Assembly: GCA_030386875.1 (NCBI GenBank)
Contig: CM059560.1
Coordinates: 48,154,757 to 48,218,756, forward strand
Length of the DNA: 64,000 nt
Origin: Morinoia aosen
Lineage: Eukaryota; Arthropoda; Malacostraca; Amphipoda; Talitridae
Direction: 5' to 3'
The position numbers and the translations under genes were made by a program. Under the pieces are notes generated by a model. The model was not told where the DNA came from. It was given only the letters and a program-made list of their open reading frames with translations, and did not search any database. Every line of letters begins with the position of its first letter. Within the stretch, counting starts at the first letter, position 1. Shown piece after piece: positions 46,801 through 58,800 of the stretch.

Positions 46801-49800
46801 CTTCATAAATTATTTAGGGTAAGTTTAAGGATCATAGACTCTTATCCTAGTCTGTATTTATTTACCTAGTTACCTGAGCAGTTGCATCAGCTGGGGGATC
46901 CGTGTAATGTTGCGAATGTTTCCCGATTTGTATATGAATGCTAATTTATTAGAAGCATTTAAATATGATTATATCCAAATAACCATATAATTATTGTTCA
47001 AAATGGTATTCTATGTGTACAGTGCCGTTGAATCTCGTACAAAGCGTTACCAGACTGTAGGTGGAAGCGTAAGATTCCTGATCCTGATCGAAAGGATGGA
47101 TTTCTAAGTTAGTAGCCAGGAGCGATAAAAATTTTTGGTAAATCTGAAGGATAAGCCTATGACAGTTATCGATTTTCCACTTTTCGGGGCCTTAAACTAA
47201 TGAATTTAATTAAAATAAACAAGTTTTTTTCACGCACTTTCCGTCTCAAATGAGTATTTTACGATTTATAGCGGTAGGTTTAGTTTCGTCTCTGATGATG
47301 AATGCGCTCGAATAAACAGCTACTCATCGATTTTCGAATTTTTGTTGCTTGAATCATGGTAATAACATCGAAATAAACAACTTTTCTTCTATACACTTTT
47401 TTTGTCAAATGAGTATTTAACGAGGTATAGCGGTAGGTTTGGTTTCGTCTTTGATGACGATCGCGCTGGAAGCGAGTCGCATTGCAGTGTTGCTGTCCGA
47501 CGTGCTCCTTGAATTACTTGCCGCTTCAAACACTGAAGTTGCGGTAAGTCATTTACCGCTATAACTAATAAAATACTCATTTCAGACGGAAAGTGCATAG
47601 GGCCTAACTTAGAAGAAAACTTGTTTATTTCGATCTAATGAACTATGCTCAGGCATCGAAATTTACAAAATCGATAACTGTCATATCTTTCAGGTTTACC
47701 AAAATTTTCACCATGATATTGTTTGCAGTAAATATTATCCATTTCAGTTGAACATTGTTAAAACTCACTTTTTAAATGTGCGTTAAGTTTTTTAATTAGA
47801 TCATAGTTATTTAACATTTTGGGGTAGTATGTAACACAATGCTTAAAAATAGTGGTGGTAGGTAAATATAATCTTTGAAATTTTGTGACTATACATAAAA
47901 TTGAAGGCCTGAAGTATCTGGGCTGTATGTGAATTGACAAAACTTTTAAGGTCTGGAGTTTGATACTGGACAGTTAATAACACAATGGATTAATGTTAAG
48001 GAGATGCAACTAATCGATTTGCAAAATTTTGTTCCCTGTATCATGGTAATTATATCAGAATAAACAACTTTCATCTATGCACTTTTTGGGGCAAATGAGT
48101 AACAAGTTATCGCGATAAATTACGGTCAATATTGAATATAATGTTGTCAACGAATTTCATAATTTCGTAGGTATAGATAGGTAATATTGTCGATTTTAAG
48201 ACGTTTTGCAAGAATGACAATGTGCCCGGAAATGCTTAGTTTAGGAGCTATAGGATAAATAACGCCAGGTAAGAATAGCATTAACGGCAGTTTCGATATA
48301 GCTCTTCCGGCGTTTTGCGGACGCGGACCACGCCAAGTTTTTTGGCGGGAGTCATCGGCCTCGGTATGGTTGAGTTAAATTGAGATATTTTAGGCTTACT
48401 TAGGTTAGGATACTTAACTAAATTAACTTTACCAAACCTAACCTTACCTATCGTTAAGTCAGAACTGGATTTCTGCTTATTTACCTCTCCGTTTGTTCAA
48501 TTTTATAAACGACGTTCCTATAACTTCAAAGTTAAATATCTCCAAAAATAAGCATTTCCGGGCACATTGTCATTCATGTAAAAAGTCTTAAAATTGACTA
48601 TATTGCCTATCTATACATACGAAATTATGAAATTCGTTGACAACATTATATTCAATATTGACCTAAATTACTAACCGCAGCTCTAGTGTTTGAAGCGGCG
48701 CGTAATTTGTTGAGCACGTCGTATGTCAACACTGCAATGGACGCTTCCTTCTGACGCGCTCGAATGGTCGCATGCATTACCGCCATCTAAGTCAAAAATG
48801 AACATACTGCTATATTTTGTTATTTTGGTAAATGTTGAGGATTTGACCATAATTGATTTTCGACTTTTGGATGCGTTAATATTGTTAATGAGACCAAAAT
48901 AAACAAGTTTTCTTCAATGCACTTTCCGGGGCAAATGAGAATTTTAGAAGTTATAGCGGGATAAATGAGTTAGGCCTACCGGAACTCCAGTGTTTGAGGT
49001 CGGAAAAAATAAATAAGGGAAGCAAACACCCTATTACAAACGTAAAGAGGTTGGGTCGTGAGGGGTAGGCACAGTTCTTCTAGTGAAAATTATGAATAAA
49101 GCTTCTAACCCACACATTAGGGTGACGACCGCAATCTTGTTTACATCGGTTCCAACAGTTCGTTCCAAGATGGCGGCGCCCATGGTATGGTCAAGTCTTC
49201 AACATTTACCGTTATTTTTTGGTGATAATTTCTATTGTATATTAACTAAGAGATCCTAGAAGTGGGTTCAGGCTCCACGGAGCTGGCAAATAATAAAGGT
49301 AAATCTGAAGGAGATGACAGTTGTCGATTTTCCACTTTTTGGTGCCTGAACCTAATTAATTGAATCAAAATAAACAAGTTTTCTTCTATTCTTTTTTCGT
49401 CTCAAATGAGTATTTTACGATTTATAGCGGTAAGTTTAGTTTCGTCATTGATGACGAATGCGCTCGAATAAACAGCTACTCATCGATTTTCGAATTTTTG
49501 TTCCTTGAAACATGGTAATAACATCGAAATAAACAACTTTTCTTCTATACACTTTTTTCGTCAAATGAGTATTTAACGAGGTATAGCGGTAGGTTTGGTT
49601 TCGTCTTTCAAGACAGAGCGCTGGAAGCGAGACGCCATTGCAGTATTGCCATACAGCTCGATCCAAGAATTTCTTTCCGCTTCAAAGACTGGAGTTGCGG
49701 TAAGTCATTTACCGCTATAACTAATAAAATACTCATTTGAGACAAAAAGTGCATAGAAGAAAACTTGTTTATTTCGATCTAATTAACTATGCTAAGGCAT

Positions 49801-52800
49801 CGAAATTTACAAAATCGACAACTGTCATCTCCTTCAGATTTACCATAATAAATTACAAAGTACCCAAACGTACTTTAACAGCTCAATCGCACAACAAATA
49901 AACCCTACCGCTCTAACTCCTTAAATACTCATTTGTTGCAAAAAGTGTATTGAAGAAAAGTAATTTATTTTGATGTTATTACCATGATTCAAGCAACAAA
50001 AATTTGACAATCGATTATTAGCTGTTCATTCGATCACATTCGTCATCAAAAACAAAAATTAACATACCGCTATAACTCGTAAAATGCTCATTTGCGACAG
50101 AAAGTGTAAAGAAGAAAACTTGTTTATTTTGATCTAACATTAATTAACTATGTTTAGGCACCAAAAAGTGAAAAATCGATTATTACCCAATGCTACATAT
50201 TTACCCTACATTTGTTAAGGCATCTGCAGGCTGCTAATGTAATGTCTCTAATTCTAAGTTCTGATTGATATTTTTTATACATGCATTGATGTATTAATTT
50301 TATGATCAGAAATTATCAAAAATTATTTATATGATTGAAGAATAATAAATCTAACAAGCAAGGTAACAGGGTAATGACTAAAAAAAGTATAATTTGCTGA
50401 TATGAAAATTAAACTAGCATCATTTCATGGTATAGTATTCTGCTGCAGTGTTAGACTGATTTGCTTGTTGCTGTTTGGTTGACTCTGGTCTCAATCTTAT
50501 TTCTTTTACATTTGTTTGATTTAGGCTTTTTTCGGTAAATCTGAAGGAGATGACAGTAATCGATTTTCCACTTTTTGGGGCCTAAACCTAATTAATTGAA
50601 TCAAAATAAACAAGTTTTCTTCTATGCACTTTCCGTCTGAAATGAGTATTTTACGAGTTATAGCGGTAGGTTTAGTTTCGTCCTTGATGACAAATGCGCT
50701 CGAATAAATAGCTACTCATTGATTTTTTAATTTTTGTTGCTTGAATCAAGGTAATAACATCGAACTAAACTACTTTTCTTCTATACACTTTTTTCGTCAA
50801 ATGAGTATTTAACGTGGTATAGCGGTAGGTTTGGTTTCGTCTTTGATGACGAGAGCGTGGGAAGCGAAACTCCATTGCAGTGTTGCCATTCCACGAGATT
50901 GATAAAATTCTTTCCGCTTCAAACACTGGAGTTGTGGTATGTAAGTTACCGCTATAACTAATAAAATACTGATTTCAGACAGAAAGTGAATAGAATAAAA
51001 CTTGTTCATTTTGATTAAATTAACTATGTTTAGGCATTGAAATTTACAAAATCCTTTACTGTCATATCCTTCAGATTTACCCTTTTTTCTAGTGCTGTTG
51101 TTAGATCTCTATTCAAAAACAGCTAACATTTTTATTAGCTTTGGAAGTGGATGGTATATGATACATTTATTGTAAACAAGAAATTTTTACAGACATTCAA
51201 GTTTTTAAACTCTTCAGGCTTTAGAGGCCTTGTAGAATGTCTCAAAGAAAAGCTAAAAATATTTTTTGTAATTCTACACTCAACCAAGAAAAAAATTTTT
51301 CTATGGGCTTGTATTATGTGTCCATTTCTTTAATTCAAGATTAGGTCTCCTGGCACATTTGACCGGTATTCTTTTCAGATATTAAATTTCTAACCTTTTG
51401 TTCTTATGTGTTTGTATTTGGATAATTCAGTAAAGTTTCCTCTTACAGGCTCATCTTTTCTCGCCTTTCTGCATAACTCAGGCTGTTTAGTCCACGGATT
51501 ATCTCAACTGCTGGTCTCAGTACTCCTACAACAAAATTTTTAGTCTTATCTAGATGTGATGCTCAGATCACTATTTTAAACTCTGAACTTTGACACATTA
51601 AAATTTTGAACAAAATTTCATGGATTTGGTGTCTAGGTACTTGAAAATTGTCTGATGAAACCAAATATCTTAGCCTTATTTATCCAAATCTTTCAAGCTG
51701 TGAAAATATCAGCTTCCTGTCCTTCCTTCCCAGATCTCTTTCTATGTCATTAGTTGGAAATGTTGCATTTTCACAAAGGCTATACTTTTTCAGATCTTAA
51801 ATAAGCTTTGGATGTTTGTGCTCTCATGTAGAACCCTATACATTCCAGTGTCAAAATGTTTTATGATGTCATTTTCTGTATAGTTTTGGCACTTGGTAAA
51901 TTGTTCAGTTAAAGTATTATCTTAGAATTGATGATTCCTGTTAGTGAATCTGTTAATTCAGTTTGTATTTATATATATATGAGATTAATAAGTCATGGTT
52001 ATTACTAAATAAATTTTCCACAGTAGCAAAAGTGTTTTGAAATTATGTTTTGTTTATTTCCTTGGGAAATTAAACAGATATGTTGGTACATCTAACCTCT
52101 CTGAAAAGTTATCAGTAATAAAATTTATAAATGTGAATTGTCTTCAGCAAATTTATGATCAATTAATTACAAAAATTTTGATCATTTCAGGATTATGGCA
52201 CAATAAAATATCTACACATCAATGTGACCTTCACTTCAAGTGGTGAGGAGCTTGTACAAAACAATTCTCAAAGTACTCTAGAAGTTGAAATCATGACTGA
52301 GGCTGCTATTCCTGCACAAACTCCTCAAGCAGCTCTCATGGATGTTTCTAATACATCTGTTGATTTTTCAAACTTGTATGTAGCTGTCATCCAGTGCTTT
52401 GCCATCATTCTTTGTGGGTAAGTAACAAAAAAAGGCAACTTATAGCTGTGTTGATTGTATTGTGTTGGTAATGCTTACACTTATGTTGGCTACAGTGTGT
52501 TTTGCTAGTCTCTACCCTGACTCGCTGAAAATTTTTGAAAAATATCTGACTGATTTAACTGTTACTGAATTTAGATTCATGCAAATCACTCAATTTAAAC
52601 TCATTGATTGACCATTTATTTATGTTTCATTTTCCATTCATTAAAGTTTGCATAAAATAATGAGTGTAATGTTTTCCTCCTAGGTTTTGTGTTTCATTTT
52701 TTTTGTGAACAAGCATTTTCATTGTTTCATATTGTGCAGGTGCATTGATATATGTTTGTTTTCCAGATACATAGCAGGTCGCAGCAACATCATTTCGCAA

Positions 52801-55800
52801 ACAGAAGCTAAAGGTCTCAACACCTTCGTGAGCTACTTCTCATTGCCTGCGCTTATATTTCTATCTCTTGCCAAGCTTGACTTCAGGTTAGTTTGTGAAT
52901 TCCTAGGTCTTTTTATTCCCAGTCTACAATGGAATTCTAAATTTAGTCTACTTATTTGTAATGAATGTTGAGTATGTATTTCATTACTTTCTTTGTTATA
53001 AACTTTTGTTATGGGTATTTGAACTGTAAAAAATACTGTGTCTAATTTTTATGCTCATGACAGAAATTGCTTAAATTATACAAGTAATGGAACTCATTTT
53101 GCACAGTTCATTTTACATTGCTTCTTTTAACTATCAGTTTACTTAAATAATTCTTATAGTAATTTTTGCTGCGCACTTACATTGAATCATAATCATCATT
53201 ATTAAAGTTTATTTCTGTCATGTTTTAATACAAAAATTAACCAAAAATCAGACATTATCAAAGCAAGTTTAGTTAGTCACTAGAACAAATATTACATTCT
53301 GCTTGGATAGGTTTTTGAATTTACGTTATGTATGTGCAGCTGTGTGAATTGGCTGTTCCTGTGTGCCATTTGCCTAGCAAAGACTGTTGTCTTTGCCCTG
53401 GTGACCGTCATCACGCTGCTTGTGCACCGCCCTACGGACTTCAGCAAGGCAGGGCTGTATGCCATCTTCTGCACCCAGAGCAATGATTTTGCCTTGGGTT
53501 ATCCAATTGGTAATGCTCTATTACAGAGAGAGAGGGAGATATTTGTATCATCTACAAGGTGTTCTTGGCTTTTGTTCATTGATGGAAATTTTTTGCCTAG
53601 TTTGTTTTTACAAAATCTGAAAGTGTAATTATATATTAATAATTAAGAATTTTGTTATCTCATGTACAAATATTTGCTTTTTTCTGTTTTCTAATTCTTA
53701 AAAGAGCAGTAGTGAAATGGTTTGGGATGGGCAATAATTTCAATTTTGTTTAATATTTCTAGTCATATTGAAGTTTGAAATGAGCCTTTTTTTTGTTAAT
53801 ATTGAGACGCTGTTGTTTTGAATTTTCCATCTCTTATTTATCTAGGTGCCACGTCTTGGTATCCATTTATTATATTTGTGGATGTATGCATGATAGGTCT
53901 TGAAGTAGCTGCTTCAATATTTATGATTAAGCAACTTTAGAATAGCTACTAATTTTCACTACACGCTAATTTTGAACAAACTTGCAAGAATCAGTGTACG
54001 GTTTACTCTGTGATTGAATACTTGTATACAAATGTGCATCCTTGTAAGTGATTGAACTAAAGCAGCATTTATGAGATTGTGAATTTGTAGTTCTAGTTTT
54101 AGATAGTGTGAATAATCATCCTTTCTTAATTTGCTGCGGTTGCCACAAAAGATAACAGTAAAATAAGGTAGGGATGACTTTAAAAGCTCTCTTGTGTTGC
54201 AGTGGAGGCCCTGTATGGAGTGTCTCATCCCAACTTCCCTTCGTACCTCTACTTGCTGGCTCCTATTTCGTTGGTCTTTCTCAATCCACTTGGATTTATA
54301 CTCATGGAAGTAAGTTTGGCATCACTGTAAGCTTTCATTTGACTCCATTTTTTCTGAACTTCGAATTTGAAAGGAAAGATTAGGCTTCTAAACCCTTCTT
54401 TGAGACAATTGTTTAGCCAAATTTTCTAAACCAAATTTGAGCCCTTTTCTGCTTAGCCAAATTGCCCTTTGTACCTGGTCTCCTGAGCCAACAATGTTGT
54501 TGCTGTGCTGCAAAATGTCAGTGTGGGACACAAATAAATGAATTAAAAGTAAAATAGTATTTGAAATAATAAAATTTATTTTCTAACGTCACAAACGCCA
54601 GTATTGCATTTAGTCATGTCAATCTTTGAAGCATGCTAACACTTGCCTGATATACAAATAGCTGTGAAAGTAACCGCACTAGAATGTGTTATTTCTCTTT
54701 TCCTATGGGATATCTTTCTTTACTACATGGGGGTTTTATTTGCTGTATTTATTGTGCTTTCTTGGCACACCCAACACACTCGCATCATTTCCAGTACTTT
54801 GGGTGATTTCTCAGGTTACAGTAGACCAACATCCTGCGTTCTAAATGGAAAGGGTGAATATTTTCTTTGTCTTCCGCAAAATACAAAGCAAACACGCAAA
54901 TCAAAAATTCATACATGGAGACTGCCATCCTTGCAAAGCCCTCCTCGCATTTACAGTTGACCTTAACCTTGAAAATCGTGTCAGTCTTAATAACTGTGTA
55001 CTAATTTAAAAAGTTCTGAGAAATAGGAGGATATCGGGTTTGAATAGTTTAGCATGCAACCCTGTATCTAATTTCTATCACTTCAAGGTACGTAATTTAG
55101 TTGTAATAATTTTTGCATTAACTTGTGTGCTAGGTGGGCAAGAACTTGAAGACAACTCGTAGCAATGCCCGGCCACAAGCGCGCCTGTCCTCCGGGTCTA
55201 CCGATAGCGAAGATGTGAACTGTGCCACAGACTCGACATCAACGACTCCTGCTGCATCTGATCGCCCTGACAGTTCTGTGTTCCCACCTGAGGGCAGAAA
55301 CAAGCAATCAGTGCTCGAAAAGTTTCAGTTTCTTACCAGAACACTCAAAGGCATCATCCTTAATCCCGTGGTTACCATGTCAATTTTGGGTATTTTGTTC
55401 AACACAGTCTTTGGAGGTCGGATGCCGCAGCTCTTTGAAAATACTCTCGAGGTAAGGGTCTCATCAAACTTTTGTTGTAGTGCCTGCTACTGATGTCATG
55501 TGCATGATGTTGATAATATAAGAGTCTTGTGCTTAGTTTTGGCCTTAAGCTGATTTCCCAGAGGATCATTTTCGTGTTTCATAATTTACTAATGATGCTG
55601 TGAATAATTTATTTCAGTTGATTGTAGACGTCCTTTATTTTTCAATAATTCCAGAGATCCTGTTTTGAGTCTTGTTAAAAACTTGGATCATCTTGACTCG
55701 CTCTTTACCATACACACTTCGAATGAATCCTAATTTTTCATAGAAAACATTTTTATCGTACATTCTACAGTGCAGCTAAACAGAACAGCGGTGATGCAAA

Positions 55801-58800
55801 CCCTATTTACATCAGTGCTATGATGTAAACCTTATTTACATCACTGCTGTGACGTAAACCCTATTTACATCACTGCTGTGATGTAAACCCTATTTATATC
55901 CCGGTTGTAAAGATATAGTTTGTATTGCTACCCATGGAGTTTGAGTACATATTGCATTGGACACAGGTGTTGGGCCAGGCGTTCAGTGCGAGTGCACTGT
56001 TCGCACTGGGCGTGCGCATGGTCGGCAAAGTGGCGTCCCTCAGAGGCTCTTCCCTCGTGGTGCCCGGCATCCTCATCACCGTCAAAACGTGAGTTGTGCT
56101 GCCTCACAAACTGCAATAGGAAAGCAATGTTAATTAATTTCTGTTGAGACTTTGACATAGGAAGTCATGATTGAGATCAAATGAAATTTTGAGTTATGCA
56201 GCCTCACAAACTGCAAAAGTAAAGAATGTTGCTTTATTTTTGCACAGACTTTGACAGAAATGCATGAATGAGATCAAATAAAATTGCGAGTTATGCCGCA
56301 TGTCAAACTGCAATAGGAAAGCAACGTTAATTAATTTCTGCAGAGACTTTGACATAGGAAGGCATGAATGAGATCATATCAAATTTCGAGTTATGCAGCA
56401 TGTCTAACTGCAATTGTAAAGCAACATTAATTAGTTTTTGCAGAGTCTTTTGCATAGGAAGGCATGAATGAAATACAATAAAATTTTGAATTACAGTTCA
56501 ATTTTTGATTTGTCCGAGTGCCGAAATTCACTTTACTGGTGAGTCCTATCCAGTTTTTCCGTGATTCATTTATTTTCTATTATTCATTCCATGGGTGAAT
56601 AAATTTTAAGTTTTTTTGCTTCAGTAAAATAAGATGTTTTATTAGGACGAAAGTCTAACCCTCTCTGATCACTTCTAGTTATGCGGCGAGTCATTGTCTA
56701 CACATGGTAACGCTTATACTACCCCCTATCTCTGGTGTTCCTTTGGTTTCTTATTCTTCTCAAGAAAATCACACTTTACCTACAATCAGCGTGCATTTCA
56801 ACAGTAACAGGTGTATTCCCATATATGCTGCTATTTGTGCATGAGATTCTCATACAGAGACCCCTCAGGGGGATACAACTATTGTGTCTATGGGAATTAG
56901 CGCTCCCAGGGGAAAAATGTGAGGGCCCGAGCTGAGAGTTAGGTAGGCCTTCTTTTTGTTGAAATAAAAGTTTTTTTGTTATGTTCAGGACCACCTTTTT
57001 TCGGTTCACTGCTGTCCAGTTTTTCAGCACCTCTCACTTTCTTCTTCAACTTTTATCTTATTTCCTGAACTTCTTTCTCATCTTACTGTTTCTATGCCCC
57101 TTCAGCATAGATTCCTCATTTTCTTATCTCCATACTAAATGGTGCCTTCCTCCTTCCTCTCTTCGATACGCTCTATTTTTGTAGCGGTTAGGGAGGCTTA
57201 AACTAACTTATAATCTATAATCTAATCTCATACAGAGTTGATAAAAAGTCCCAATACCCTTTTTCAATGTGAAATATAAAGTTTCTGATATTTGTCTTCA
57301 CCATACACTCAATGAATTGCTAATGTCTTGCTTTTAGGTCCCAGACAGAATTTCTAGTTAAAACTTTCTGAAGTATTCTAAAAATGAGTTAACGCCGAGC
57401 CGTTGCCGTTATAGGAGCGCAAGAGAAACTGAGTGTCTCTGTTTAAAGTTTCGGAGGAAGACATCAGAGGGCAATAGAAGCTAAAAGGGAGATTTTGAAA
57501 AGTGAAGTTATATTTGGTTTCATGGTAGTTGGTAAATTAATGTGAGGACGATTTTTTGTTTCATTACGCTATCCTACTGTAGATAATTTACCAATTAACT
57601 AAAATCTGGGAACTTTTTCCCACTCTGCATTTTCAATATCGGTTCAAAATCTCTTGACTTCCTTTGTCTACATTTTTTTTCATTAACGCACAACCTAGTT
57701 TTCGGCTTAAATATTTGGTCATTACGTTGTTAGAACTTGAACATTTATGAAACAGCTTCACTGGGCTGATAACAGTTACGTTTGTTCAGGTAATACTTAC
57801 TGTTTTGGCTTAAATATTTGGTCATTACGTTGTTAGAACTTGAACATTTATGAAACAGCTTCACTGGGCTGATAACAGTTACGTTTGTTCAGGTAATACT
57901 TACTGTTTTGGCTTAAATATTTGGTCATTACGTTGTTAGAACTTGAACATTTATGAAACAGCTTCACTGGGCTGATAACAGTTACGTTTGTTCAGGTCCA
58001 GCTGGTCCTGGGAAGTTAGTCCCTAAAAAGTATAAAACCATTGTTAATATGGGAATAAGTTTTCCCAAAGGGAAGACAAGAGATCCCAAGCTGGAGTTTT
58101 GGTAGGCCGCCAAATCTCTAAGCCTAATCTAAATTTTGTGAACTCCTCCCTAGACATTATGGACGAAGCGCGTTCATCTGTGGAGATAGAATAGTTTTTT
58201 TGTTTCTCACTCGTCATATTTTTTATTTTCTGCCGTTTTTTTGCACCTATTGCTACTTTTCTATTGTTTACCTAGTACATCAACTTTTTTCAATCATGGT
58301 GTTTCCACCCAAAAGAAATCCAGTTTAGGAACTCACTGGTGCAAAAATTCCCTGTTCTTTTAATTTCTTACATAATGGTACCTTCCTCTTTCTTCTCTTG
58401 GAACGCGATTTATAGGGTAAGGGAGGCTTGAACTATTGTAGAATCTCGTCTGATCTCTAATTTTATCTTTGGAGTTCTCTAGTCAACAGTTGAATGAAAT
58501 TAGGTATTTAAATGAATAGATATTTGATTTCTATCTCAAAGTGGCGTTTTATGCTAGTTCATTGCCAGAGTGACTGAAGATTCAATAAGCCATTGATGTG
58601 GTCTTTCTTAATGAATTTAAGGTGACTTTCATGCGTTGAGCTTCTATTGTTAAGTGAGCTATGAAGTGTTAGTGAAATCGGAATTTGGGTGGAAGGATTA
58701 CGAGATTGATTGGCAATTGGCGCTGGTGATGCTTCAAGTTGATGTAGCCGTGTATGAAGACTGGTGAAGGGATAGGAAGCATGTCATACAGTCGTTTTAT

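Noticed and set aside
57523-57602. Possible microRNA hairpin (TTGGTAAATTA and TAATTTACCAA)
   Set aside because: Only 11 bp pair across a loop of about 55 bases; too weak.
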